From: Actinobacteria bacterium OK074
Lineage (GTDB): Bacteria; Actinomycetota; Actinomycetes; Streptomycetales; Streptomycetaceae
Direction: 5' to 3'
DNA length: 64,000 nucleotides
NCBI GenBank assembly: GCA_001298575.1
Contig: LJCV01000254.1
Location: 1-64,000 of the forward strand
In this document: positions 52,792 through 61,114 of the stretch, piece after piece
How positions within the stretch are numbered: the stretch's first letter is position 1
Layout: the number at the start of each line of letters is the position of its first letter
Notes under the pieces: generated by a model
What the model saw: only the letters and a program-made list of their open reading frames with translations
Database searches by the model: none
Told to the model about the DNA's origin: nothing
Translations under genes and position numbers: made by a program

Positions 52792-53565
52792 TCACAGCCG
52801 CCGTGTCGCCAGCGTCAGCCGGTCGCGGGCGTCGAACAGGGCGTCCTTGACCAGCTGTTCGTGTGCCGGGGTCAGCCGGGCCACCGGCACCGAGCAGCTG
52901 ATCGCGTCGCGGGAGGGGGTGCGGTACGGGATGGCCACGCCGAAGCAGCGCAGCCCCAGCGTGTTCTCCTCGCGGTCCACGGAGAAGCCCTGCTCGCGGA
53001 TCACGTGCAGTTCCTCGATGAGCTTCTCGCGGTCGGTGATGGTGTGCTCGGTCAGCGCGGGCAGCGTCTCCGGGAGCAGCTTGCGCACCTGCTCGTCGGT
53101 GTGGGTGGCCAGCAGCGCCTTGCCCAGGGACGTCGAGTGCGCCGGTAGCCGTCGTCCCACGCGCGTGAAGGGCCGCAGATAGTGCTGCGACTGGCGCGTC
53201 GCCAGATATACGACGTTCGTGCCGTCCAAACGGGCCAGGTGGATGGTCTCCGTCGTGTCGTCCGACAGCCGGTCCAGCGTCGGCCGGGCCAGCGCCACCA
53301 CCTCGTCGCCGTCGATGTACGACGTACCGACGAGCAGGGCCCGTACGCCGATGCCGTACCGCGTGCCCGTGGCGTCCGTCTCCACCCAGCCGAGGTCGAC
53401 CAGGGTGCGCAGCAGCATGTACAGGCTGGACTTGGGGTATCCGACGGCCTCCTGCACGGCGGCCAGGGAATGCATGCCGGGGCGGCCCGCGAAGTACTCC
53501 AGGAGTTCCACGGTCCGTACCGCGGACTTGACCTGTGAACCGCCGCCCGTCTCGCCTGCCGACAT
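52792..53565 (-). CDS. IclR-family transcriptional regulator
   Basis: The 257-residue regulator has an N-terminal winged helix (about 12-75; SLAAVQEAVGYPKSSLYMLLRTL) and a C-terminal IclR effector domain (GKALLATHTDEQVRKLL, GFSVDREENTLGLRCFGVAI). It is divergent from the alpha-ketoglutarate-semialdehyde dehydrogenase gene and is probably its repressor or activator, sensing a sugar-acid intermediate. Candidate operators lie in the 181-bp shared region. Confidence 0.88.
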   Translation of the reverse strand: MSAGETGGGSQVKSAVRTVELLEYFAGRPGMHSLAAVQEAVGYPKSSLYMLLRTLVDLGWVETDATGTRYGIGVRALLVGTSYIDGDEVVALARPTLDRLSDDTTETIHLARLDGTNVVYLATRQSQHYLRPFTRVGRRLPAHSTSLGKALLATHTDEQVRKLLPETLPALTEHTITDREKLIEELHVIREQGFSVDREENTLGLRCFGVAIPYRTPSRDAISCSVPVARLTPAHEQLVKDALFDARDRLTLATRRL

Positions 53566-53605
53566 CGCACTCGACCCCTTCGTTCGACGAGGACCTGGAG
53601 ATATA

Positions 53606-53652
53606 GTCTCGATGAGTATTCATCATCAGAGACAGCGTTCAGTATATCGAAC
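53606..53652. promoter_or_regulatory. Candidate IclR operators in the divergent promoter
   Basis: Two imperfect inverted repeats lie in the AT-rich middle of the spacer. GTCTCGATGA (53606-53615) faces TCATCAGAGAC (53623-53633), complementary apart from one inserted base. GTTCAGTATATCGAAC (53637-53652) has GTTC/GAAC ends and a TATA-like centre, similar in form to known IclR-family sites. Their position between the two start codons suits autoregulation plus control of the dehydrogenase. Confidence 0.5.
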
Positions 53653-53746
53653 GTCCTCGTGGATGACGCAGGTGGGTGGGCCCCCGGATCGGGCGGATAT
53701 CCATACCGCGGCATCGCGCGCGGCATTCGACGTGGAGGGACCCGCG

Positions 53747-55276
53747 GTGGCAGCAGCACCAGTCTGGAGTGTCGACCCCCGTACCGGGAAGCAGCGTGAG
53801 CAGGTCGCTGTCGAGGCCACGGCCCAGGAGGTGGACGCCGTCGTCCGCGCGGCCCAGGACGCCCGGGCGGCCCTCGCCGACCGCACCGTCCGTGCCGCCT
53901 TCCTGCGCACGGCCGCGGACCGGCTGGAGGCAGCCAAGGACGGGCTCGTCGAGGTCGCCGACGCGGAGTCCGCGCTCGGCCCGGTCCGGCTGACCGGCGA
54001 ACTCGCCCGCACCTGCTTCCAGTTGCGCTCCTTCGCGGACATCGTGGACGAGGGCGCCTTCCTCGACGTGGTGATCAACCACCCGGACGACACCGCCACC
54101 CCGCCCATCCCCGACCTGCGCCGCTACAAGATCCCGCTGGGCGTCGTCGCCGTCTACTCGGCGTCGAACTTCCCCTTCGCCTTCTCCGTCGCCGGCGGTG
54201 ACACCGCGAGCGCGCTGGGCGCCGGCTGCCCCGTCGTCGTCAAGGCGCACCCCGACCACCCGGCCCTGTCCGAGCTGGTCGCGAAGGTGCTGCGCGAGGC
54301 CGCCGTCGAGCACGGCATCCCCGCGGGCGTCGTCGGCCTCGTGCACGGCTTCGAGGCGGGCATCGAACTCATCAAGCACCCGCTGGTCGCCGCCGCCGGC
54401 TTCACCGGCTCCATCCGCGGCGGACGCGCCCTCTTCGACGCCGCCGCGGCCCGCCCGGTGCCGATCCCCTTCCACGGCGAACTCGGCTCCCTGAACCCGG
54501 TGTTGATCACCGAGGCCGCCGCGGACGAGCGCGCCGACGCCATCGGTGCCGGTCTCGCCGGGTCGATGACGCTCGGCGTCGGCCAGTTCTGCGTCAAGCC
54601 CGGCCTGGTCCTGGTGCCCTCCGGCGCCTCCGGCGACAGCCTCGTCAAGTCGCTCACCGACGCCGTCAGCGACACCTCCGCCGGGGTGCTGCTCGACCAC
54701 CGGATGCGCGACAACTTCGTCGCCGGGGTCGCCGAACGCGCCGAACTCCCGGACGTGGACAGCCCGGGCGCCCCGGGCGCGGGCGGCGAGCACACCGTCG
54801 CCCCCGGGTTCCTCACCGTCGCCGCGGACAAGCTCACCGCCGAAGGCGCGTACGACCTGCTGCTGGAGGAGTGCTTCGGGCCGGTCACCGTGGTGGCGCG
54901 CTATGCGGACGACGCCGAGGTGACGGCGGTGTTGTCGCGGTTGCCGGGGAACCTCACGGCGACGGTGCATCTCTCTGCCGAGGAGGCCGCGGGGGAGGGG
55001 CGGGGTGCTGAACTGTTGGCCGAGTTGACGCCGCTTGCCGGGCGGGTGCTGGTGAACGGGTGGCCGACGGGGGTTGCCGTTGCGGCGGCTCAGCATCACG
55101 GGGGGCCGTACCCGGCTACGACGTCCACGTCTACTTCCGTGGGTGGGACGGCTGTTGAGCGGTGGTTGCGGCCGGTGACCTATCAGGGGGCGCCTGCGGC
55201 GTTGTTGCCGGTGGAGCTTCGGGATGAGAACCCGTTGGGGTTGCCTCGGCGGTTCAACGGGCGGTTGGAGCGCTGA
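53747..55276 (+). CDS. Alpha-ketoglutarate-semialdehyde (2,5-dioxovalerate) dehydrogenase
   Basis: The 509-residue aldehyde dehydrogenase has oxyanion Asn141 (ASNFPFAFS), cofactor Lys166 (VVVKAHP), GFTGS at 219-223, catalytic Glu245 (GELGSLNPV) and nucleophile Cys282 (GVGQFCVKPG). HGELGSLNPV and SNFPFAFSVAGGDTASAL are typical of the KGSADH branch, which oxidises alpha-ketoglutarate semialdehyde to alpha-ketoglutarate. GTG 53747 follows GGAGGGA; an upstream in-frame extension would overlap the divergent IclR gene. It completes both dehydratase routes seen earlier in the window. The final 120 codons use unusually many G- and T-ending codons. Confidence 0.88.
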   Translation: MAAAPVWSVDPRTGKQREQVAVEATAQEVDAVVRAAQDARAALADRTVRAAFLRTAADRLEAAKDGLVEVADAESALGPVRLTGELARTCFQLRSFADIVDEGAFLDVVINHPDDTATPPIPDLRRYKIPLGVVAVYSASNFPFAFSVAGGDTASALGAGCPVVVKAHPDHPALSELVAKVLREAAVEHGIPAGVVGLVHGFEAGIELIKHPLVAAAGFTGSIRGGRALFDAAAARPVPIPFHGELGSLNPVLITEAAADERADAIGAGLAGSMTLGVGQFCVKPGLVLVPSGASGDSLVKSLTDAVSDTSAGVLLDHRMRDNFVAGVAERAELPDVDSPGAPGAGGEHTVAPGFLTVAADKLTAEGAYDLLLEECFGPVTVVARYADDAEVTAVLSRLPGNLTATVHLSAEEAAGEGRGAELLAELTPLAGRVLVNGWPTGVAVAAAQHHGGPYPATTSTSTSVGGTAVERWLRPVTYQGAPAALLPVELRDENPLGLPRRFNGRLER

Positions 55277-55388
55277 ACTCTCCTGCCGGGTAGCGCCGTT
55301 GGGGGTGCGGGTTGTCGCGGGGCGCGGGTTGGTTGTGGTTGCGGGCGCCCGTGTCGATCTCCTGTGTTGGACCTGAGAGACTCTCTCA

Positions 55389-55997
55389 ATGGACCTGAAG
55401 CTTCCCCAACTCCCCTTCCCCCTCCGCACTTACGGGCCCGACGGGCACTGGTCCTACGAGGACGACGTGCTCACCGGGTGGGCCGGTGGCCGGCAGGACC
55501 GGTTCGTGCCGCCCACCGGTGAAGGGCTGGACCCGGCCTCGGACGCGCCCCGGCTGCTCGGGGCGCCCGAGGGGGAGTTCCAGCTGATAGCCAGGGTCAC
55601 GGTCGGGTTCGGCGCGTCCTTCGACGCCGGGGTGCTGTACGTCCATGTCGGGGAACGGGCGTGGGCGAAGCTGTGCCTGGAGTACTCGCCGGACGTGGCG
55701 ACCGTGTGCACGGTGGTGACACGTGGCCACTCCGACGACGCCAACTCCTTCACCGTGGACGGCAGTTCGGTCTGGCTGCGGGTCAGCCGCACCGGCCGTG
55801 CCTTCGCCTTCCACGCCTCCCGCGACGGCAAGCACTGGACCTTCGTCCGCCTCTTCACCCTCGGCGACGAGGAGCCCACCTCCGCGGCCCTGGTCGGCTT
55901 CATGACCCAGTCCCCGGTGGGCGAGGGCTGCGTGGTCACCTTCGACCACATCGAGTACCGGGAATCCTGGCCGGAGGGGCTCAGGGACGGTTCGTGA
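55389..55997 (+). CDS. DUF1349 domain protein
   Basis: The 202-residue cytoplasmic protein has a concanavalin-like beta-sandwich of the DUF1349/YesU type: GEFQLIARVTVGFGASFDAG, AWAKLCLEYSP, FHASRDGKHWTFVRLFTLG and a late VGFMTQSPVGEG. Homologues often sit near sugar-utilisation genes, and the B. subtilis yes cluster degrades rhamnogalacturonan, which fits this window, but the biochemical role is unknown. ATG 55389 has no evident ribosome site; a small GAGAG-ACT-CTCTC palindrome precedes it. Confidence 0.82.
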   Translation: MDLKLPQLPFPLRTYGPDGHWSYEDDVLTGWAGGRQDRFVPPTGEGLDPASDAPRLLGAPEGEFQLIARVTVGFGASFDAGVLYVHVGERAWAKLCLEYSPDVATVCTVVTRGHSDDANSFTVDGSSVWLRVSRTGRAFAFHASRDGKHWTFVRLFTLGDEEPTSAALVGFMTQSPVGEGCVVTFDHIEYRESWPEGLRDGS

Positions 55998-56040
55998 ACC
56001 GGGGGTTCGCAGGTAGCGCAGGCTCGAACGGCTCTCCCGC

Positions 56041-57417
56041 TCAAGAACGCACCCGCGCCGTAAGCACCCCGGTCACCACGAACAACCCCAGGGCCAGCAC
56101 CAGGCTGTACCGCATCCCCACCTCGAACCCCCCGTTCACCAACGCCCCGAACACCGCCACGGACAGCCCTCCGGCCACCTGCCGCGCAGCGTTCAGCACC
56201 CCCGCCGCCAACCCCGCCCGGTCAGAGGGAACCGCCTCCATCATCGCCGCCGTAAGAGGCGGCACCGTCAACGCGCACCCCAACGCCAGCGGAATCAGCA
56301 GGACGGCCACCAGCGGCGCGGCCGTACCGCCGTCGACGTAGAGCAGGAGCGCCAGCCCCAGTACCGCCACGCTCTGTCCGAGCAGCATCGGTACGCGGGC
56401 GCCGTAGCGGGCCGTCAGTCTGCCGGCCGCCAGGTTCGTCACCGCGATCAGTCCGCTCATCGGCAGGAACATCAGTCCGGCGTAGAGCGCGGAGTGCCCC
56501 TGGACCCGCTGGAAGAAGAGCGAGAACACGAACACCATCCCGAAGAACGCCACGCTGCACGCGGCGCCGACCGCGACCGGTACCGCCACCGCGCGGCTGC
56601 GGAACAGGGCGAAGGGGACGACCGGGTGGGCCTGCCGGTTCTCGACCCGGACGAAGACCGCCCCGGCCACGACCGCCACCCCGAGGGCCGCCAGACCCGT
56701 CGTACCGCCCTCGATCACCGCGAAGGTCAGCGCCGTCAGGGTCACCACCGCGAGCAGCTGTCCGGGCAGGTCCAGCGGGGCCGGGCGGCGGGGCGAGCGC
56801 GGGGCCCGCAGCAGCAGGGCCAGGGCCACCGCGCCCAGGGGCAGGTTCACGAAGAAGATGCCGCGCCAGTCCCACAGCGAGGTCAGCGCGCCGCCCGCCA
56901 CCGGGCCGAAGGCGATTGCCGCCGAGCCGCCCGCCGCCCACACGGACACCGCCCGCGCCCGCCGCACGGCGTCCGGGTACGCCTGCCGGACCAGCGCCAG
57001 CGAGGCCGGCAGCACCACGGCCGCCGCCACGCCCTGCACCACCCGCGCCCCGATCAGCGTCGCCAGGTTCGGCGCGCAGCCGCACGCCGCCGAGGCCAGC
57101 GTGAACAGCGCGATCCCGATGCCGTACGCGCGGCTCGCCCCGGCCCGGTCGGCGAACGCGCCCGTGGACAGCATGAGCGCGGCGAAGGACAGCGTGTACG
57201 CGTCCACCACCCACTGGAGTCCGGACAGCCCGCCGCCGAGCGCCGACCCCATCGCCGGGAGCGCCACGTTCACGACGGACGCGTCGAGCGTGATCAGCGC
57301 GAAGCCGAGCAGCGCGGCGGTCAGCGTGAGCGTTGGCGACGGGTTGCCCAACGCGCCCTCGCCGTCGATGAGTTGACCGCTCCTGGGCGGGTGTCCGGTG
57401 CTCTGCTCCGTTGTCAT
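56041..57417 (-). CDS. MFS drug efflux transporter (DHA2, EmrB/QacA type)
   Basis: The 458-residue membrane protein has about 14 hydrophobic segments. LDASVVNVALPAMGSALGG is the classic first-helix motif of DHA2 exporters; GAFADRAGASRAYGIGIALF and GVAAAVVLPASLALV add support. ATG 57417 is chosen because upstream starts would place a long polar extension ahead of helix 1, although GGAG lies only 2 nt before it. It is divergent from a GlxA-type regulator with a 70-bp spacer, a common regulator-efflux pairing. Confidence 0.87.
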   Translation of the reverse strand: MTTEQSTGHPPRSGQLIDGEGALGNPSPTLTLTAALLGFALITLDASVVNVALPAMGSALGGGLSGLQWVVDAYTLSFAALMLSTGAFADRAGASRAYGIGIALFTLASAACGCAPNLATLIGARVVQGVAAAVVLPASLALVRQAYPDAVRRARAVSVWAAGGSAAIAFGPVAGGALTSLWDWRGIFFVNLPLGAVALALLLRAPRSPRRPAPLDLPGQLLAVVTLTALTFAVIEGGTTGLAALGVAVVAGAVFVRVENRQAHPVVPFALFRSRAVAVPVAVGAACSVAFFGMVFVFSLFFQRVQGHSALYAGLMFLPMSGLIAVTNLAAGRLTARYGARVPMLLGQSVAVLGLALLLYVDGGTAAPLVAVLLIPLALGCALTVPPLTAAMMEAVPSDRAGLAAGVLNAARQVAGGLSVAVFGALVNGGFEVGMRYSLVLALGLFVVTGVLTARVRS

Positions 57418-57487
57418 GACTCCATGCTGCGGATCTCCGGCGCCGTACAGTAGTGGCTGGAATGCCATGTGAGCGGAGGTTCTGGCC

Positions 57488-58504
57488 ATGACCCCATCGA
57501 GCCGAACGGGCGGGCACGGGCGGCGGCCGCACCGCGTCGTCGTCATCGCCCCCGCGCCCCTGTCGATGTTCAACCTCGCCATCCCGGAGATGCTCTTCGA
57601 GAAGGCCGAGATCGACGGCCGCCCGGGCTACGAGGTCGTCGTCTGCACCCCCGACCCGGGCTCCGTCACCACCACCGGCGGCCTCGACCTGCACGTACGG
57701 CACGGCCTCGACGCCGTACGCGACGCGGACACCGTGCTCGTCGCGGGCACCGGACACCGCTACGAACCCGACCCGCGCACCGTGGCCGCCGTCCGCGAGG
57801 CCGCCGCCGCGGGGCGGCGGATCGCGTCGATCTGCAGTGGCGCCTTCGTCCTCGCCGAGGCGGGCCTCCTCGACGGCCGCAGCGCCACCACGTACTGGGA
57901 ACTCGCCGACGAACTCCGCCGCCGCTACCCCGCCCTCGACCTCCAGGCGGACGTCCTCTACATCCAGGACGGCGACATCATGACCGCGTCCGGGTACGCC
58001 GCCGGGATCGACCTCTGCCTGCACATCATCCGTACCGACTACGGCGCCGCCGTCGCCAACCAGGTCGCCCGGCGCGCCCTGGTCGCGCCCGTACGGCCGG
58101 GCGGGCAGACCCAGTTCACCCAGACCCCGCTGCCGCCCGAACGCGGCACCGCCTGCGCCGACACCCGTGGCTGGGCCATGCGCAACCTCGACAAGCCGCT
58201 CACCCTCGCCGATCTCGCCCGGCACGCGCGCGTGAGCGTGCGCACCCTCACCCGCCGCTTCCACGCCGAGAGCGGGGTCAGCCCGTTGCAGTGGCTGCTG
58301 CACCAGCGCGTCGAGCGAGCCAAGGAACTCCTGGAGACGACCGCCCTGCCCATGGACCAGGTCGCCCGCGCCTGTGGCCTCGGCACCACCGACTCCCTCC
58401 GCGCCCACCTGGTCCGCCGCACCGGACTGACCCCCAGCGCCTACCGCGCCCAGTACGACCGCCGGGGAACCGGGACGGCACCGGTCGCGTCCTCGATCGC
58501 ATGA
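57488..58504 (+). CDS. GlxA-family transcriptional regulator (DJ-1/PfpI plus AraC)
   Basis: The 338-residue protein has an N-terminal DJ-1/PfpI-like domain (about 15-190) with the nucleophile-elbow cysteine in ASICSGAFVLAEAGLLDG. A C-terminal AraC-type double helix-turn-helix (about 230-325) includes LADLARHARVSVRTLTRRFH and QVARACGLGTTDSLRAHLVR. It lies divergent from the MFS exporter and overlaps the following GNAT gene by 4 bp. It probably controls one or both; the ligand is unknown. Confidence 0.88.
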   Translation: MTPSSRTGGHGRRPHRVVVIAPAPLSMFNLAIPEMLFEKAEIDGRPGYEVVVCTPDPGSVTTTGGLDLHVRHGLDAVRDADTVLVAGTGHRYEPDPRTVAAVREAAAAGRRIASICSGAFVLAEAGLLDGRSATTYWELADELRRRYPALDLQADVLYIQDGDIMTASGYAAGIDLCLHIIRTDYGAAVANQVARRALVAPVRPGGQTQFTQTPLPPERGTACADTRGWAMRNLDKPLTLADLARHARVSVRTLTRRFHAESGVSPLQWLLHQRVERAKELLETTALPMDQVARACGLGTTDSLRAHLVRRTGLTPSAYRAQYDRRGTGTAPVASSIA

Positions 58505-59049
58505 TCGACGACCACGCGACCGCCGACCGGGTGATCCGCGCCGCCCTGCCCGCCGACACGGAGGCCGTCACCGCGCTGCACGCGCGCGCCCGGGCGACCT
58601 ACTACCCCGACGGCGTCCCGGCCGACGGCACCGACTGGACCGCCGCCTGGCGGGGCGCGATCACCCGGCCGGACGGGCGCGTGCTCTGCCTCGTCGAGGA
58701 CGGCCGCCTCGCCGCCCTCGCCTCCTTCCGCACCCCGGAGGGCGCCCCGGCGGACACGGTCAAGCTCTTCCAGTTCCACGTCGACCCCGGCCACGGGCGC
58801 CGCGGCCTCGGTACGGCGCTGCACGCGGCCTGCGTCGACCAGTGGCGCGCCGACGGCAGACGGACGGCCGTACTGGACGTGCACGTCGACAACCGGCGCG
58901 CCCGGTCCTTCTACGCCCGCCTCGGCTGGACCCCCGACCCGGACCACCCGCCGGCCGACGGCGACCACCACCTGGACCTGCGTTTCGCTGTGCCGCCTGT
59001 GCCGCCTGTGCGGCCTGTTGTGCCGTCGGTGCCGGTGGGCGGGGAATGA
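58501..59049 (+). CDS. GNAT-family N-acetyltransferase
   Basis: The 182-residue protein has the GNAT core with the acetyl-CoA loop HGRRGLGTALHAACVDQW (about 99-116) and the terminal strand region VHVDNRRARSFYARLGW. ATG 58501 overlaps the regulator stop. The last 19 residues (VPP-VPP-VRP-VVP-SVP-like) come from a 9-bp tandem repeat and extend beyond the fold. The substrate is unknown. Confidence 0.85.
   Translation: MIDDHATADRVIRAALPADTEAVTALHARARATYYPDGVPADGTDWTAAWRGAITRPDGRVLCLVEDGRLAALASFRTPEGAPADTVKLFQFHVDPGHGRRGLGTALHAACVDQWRADGRRTAVLDVHVDNRRARSFYARLGWTPDPDHPPADGDHHLDLRFAVPPVPPVRPVVPSVPVGGE
58990..59034. repeat. 9-bp tandem repeat encoding the GNAT C-terminal tail
   Basis: GTGCCGCCT occurs twice perfectly and then degenerates (GTGCGGCCT, GTTGTGCCG, TCGGTGCCG). 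It encodes a Val-Pro-rich tail and ends just before the stop codon. Confidence 0.7.
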
Positions 59050-59124
59050 CGGCGGTCCATTGAACGTTCACGTACTCGGCGGAGGGTGCCTCCGTACCCG
59101 TACGAGCTGGAGAGAGCCGAAGAC

Positions 59125-59859
59125 ATGCGCGTCGAGATCTGGAGCGACATCGCCTGCCCCTGGTGCTACGTCGGCAAGGCCCGCTTCGGGAAGGCCCTCG
59201 CCGCCTTCCCGCACCGGGACGACGTCGAGGTGGTGCACCGGTCGTTCGAACTCGACCCGGGCCGCACGAAGGGCGACACCCAGCCCGTCGTCGCGATGCT
59301 CACCAAGAAGTACGGCATGAGCGAGGCGCAGGCCCACGCCGGTGAGGACAACCTGGGCGCCCAGGCCGCCGCCGAGGGGCTCGCCTACCGCACCCGGGGC
59401 CGCGACCACGGCAACACCTTCGACCTGCACCGGCTGCTGCACTTCGCCAAGGAGCAGGGCCGCCAGGACGCCCTCCTGCAGATCCTCTACCGTGCCAACT
59501 TCGCCGACGAGCCCTCCCTCTACGCGGACGCCGACGACTACCTCGTCCAACTCGCCGCCGAGGCCGGGCTCGACGCCGACGCCGCCCGCCAAGTCCTCGC
59601 GGATCCCACCGCGTTCGCCGACGCGGTCCGCGCCGACGAGCGCGAGGCCGCCGAACTCGGCGCGAACGGCGTCCCGTTCTTCGTCCTCGACCGCAAGTAC
59701 GGCGTCTCCGGCGCCCAGCCCGCCGAGGTCTTCACCCAGGCGCTGACCCAGGCGTGGGGCGAACGGCCGCCGCTGAAGCTGATCCAGGAGAACGGGACCG
59801 GCGACGGCGTCGACGCGGAGGTCTGCGGGCCCGACGGGTGCGCAGTGCCGCGGAGTTGA
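59125..59859 (+). CDS. DsbA-family oxidoreductase (FrnE-like)
   Basis: The 244-residue thioredoxin-fold protein has the active-site C11-P-W-C14 near the N-terminus (DIACPWCYVGK), an inserted helical domain and the cis-proline segment GVPFFVLDRKYGVSGAQP. A C-terminal CGPDGC pair resembles the extra cysteines of FrnE proteins. There is no signal peptide, so it is cytoplasmic, and it is probably a disulfide isomerase used in oxidative stress. ATG 59125 follows GGAGAGA. Confidence 0.87.
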   Translation: MRVEIWSDIACPWCYVGKARFGKALAAFPHRDDVEVVHRSFELDPGRTKGDTQPVVAMLTKKYGMSEAQAHAGEDNLGAQAAAEGLAYRTRGRDHGNTFDLHRLLHFAKEQGRQDALLQILYRANFADEPSLYADADDYLVQLAAEAGLDADAARQVLADPTAFADAVRADEREAAELGANGVPFFVLDRKYGVSGAQPAEVFTQALTQAWGERPPLKLIQENGTGDGVDAEVCGPDGCAVPRS

Positions 59860-59970
59860 TCTGAGCCCCCGCTGTTTGCGCAGGTCACGGGGTATCCATA
59901 AGCGATGCTTCGCGAAACCCGGTAACAAATCGCAATGGACGGGGAGTTGGGGGCGCTCCACAGTGGTGGC

Positions 59971-61059
59971 ATGGAGAACACCGAGAGCGCCGGGCCCGGT
60001 TCGGGCTCCGAGGGCTTCGAGAGCCTTGTCCGGGCCGAGTTCGCCCCCCGGAACACCTATCTGAACACCGCGAGCACCGGGCTGCTGCCCGCCCGCACGG
60101 TGGCCGCGCTGACGGCCGCCGTGCGGATCTGCGCCGAAGGTCTGCCGCAGGACCCGCTGTTCGCGGACGTCGAGGGCGCCCGCGCCGCCTTCGCCCGGCT
60201 GGCCGGGGTCCCGGTCGGCCGGGTGGCGGCGGGCGCCTCGGTCGCCGGGCACACCGGGCTGATCGCCACCTCGCTGCCCTCCGGCGCCGAAGTCCTCACC
60301 GCCGAGGGCGACTTCAGCTCCGTGGTGAACGCCTTCCACGTCCGTGGCGACCTCAAGGTGCGCGCGGTGCCCCTGGAACGGCTCGCCGAGTCCGTGCGCC
60401 CCGGCACCGCCGTCGTCGCCGTCAGCGCCGCCCAGTCCGCCGACGGACGGCTCGCCGACCTGCCCGCGCTGCGCGCCGCGGCCCGCACGCACGGGGCGCG
60501 CACCTACGTCGACTGGTCCCAGTCCGCAGGGTGGTTGCCCCTGGAGGCCGACGCGTACGACTTCTCCGTCTGCACCGTCCACAAGTGGCTGCTCGCGCCC
60601 TACGGGGCCGCCTTCCTCGTCGTCCCGGAGGACCTCGGCGGGCTGACGCCCCTGCTGTCCGGCTGGTACGCGGGTGAGGACCCGTGGGCGAGCTGCTACG
60701 GCCCCGTCGAGCAACTCGCCCACTCCGCACGGCGGTTCGACGCGACCCCGGCCCTCTTCACGTACACCGGCCTGCGCAACTCCCTCGCCCTGCTGGAGGA
60801 GTTGGGCGTGGCCGCGGTCCGCGCGCACGACCTGGCCCTCGCCGACCGGTTCCGGGCGGGACTGCGCTCCCTCGGGCACGAAACCGTCGAGGCGCCCGGT
60901 TCGCCCATCGTCTCCGTGCCCGGACTCGGCGGCAGGGCAGGGGAGTTGGACCGTGCGGGGGTCCAGGCGTCCGTCCGGGCGGGGAGGCTGCGGGCCTCCT
61001 TCCACCTGTACAACACGGCGGCCGATGTGGACCGGATCCTCGACGTGCTGGCGGGCTGA
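59971..61059 (+). CDS. Class V aminotransferase-fold PLP enzyme
   Basis: The 362-residue fold-type I PLP protein shows YLNTASTGLLP near the N-terminus, the PLP Asp region in TYVDWSQSAGWLPL, and the Schiff-base Lys in CTVHKWLLAPYG. It is most like cysteine-desulfurase/isopenicillin-epimerase-type members whose substrates are often unknown. An ATG 36 bp upstream (59935) is also possible; neither has a strong ribosome site. It is convergent with ectD across a hairpin. Confidence 0.82.
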   Translation: MENTESAGPGSGSEGFESLVRAEFAPRNTYLNTASTGLLPARTVAALTAAVRICAEGLPQDPLFADVEGARAAFARLAGVPVGRVAAGASVAGHTGLIATSLPSGAEVLTAEGDFSSVVNAFHVRGDLKVRAVPLERLAESVRPGTAVVAVSAAQSADGRLADLPALRAAARTHGARTYVDWSQSAGWLPLEADAYDFSVCTVHKWLLAPYGAAFLVVPEDLGGLTPLLSGWYAGEDPWASCYGPVEQLAHSARRFDATPALFTYTGLRNSLALLEELGVAAVRAHDLALADRFRAGLRSLGHETVEAPGSPIVSVPGLGGRAGELDRAGVQASVRAGRLRASFHLYNTAADVDRILDVLAG

Positions 61060-61070
61060 GTGGGGGAGGG

Positions 61071-61091
61071 GGCGGTTGTACGGCAACCGCC
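61071..61091. terminator. Bidirectional hairpin between the PLP gene and ectD
   Basis: GGCGGTTG (61071-61078) pairs with CAACCGCC (61084-61091) around TACGG. Flanking G and C runs extend the stem. It lies in the 55-bp gap between convergent genes and can serve both. Confidence 0.7.
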
Positions 61092-61114
61092 GCCGCCCCC
61101 CCCGGTTGCGTCCC

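Noticed and set aside
53219..53746. N-terminal extension of the aldehyde dehydrogenase
   Set aside because: It would overlap the divergent IclR gene and its operator region; GTG 53747 has GGAGGGA at good spacing and the protein is then family length.
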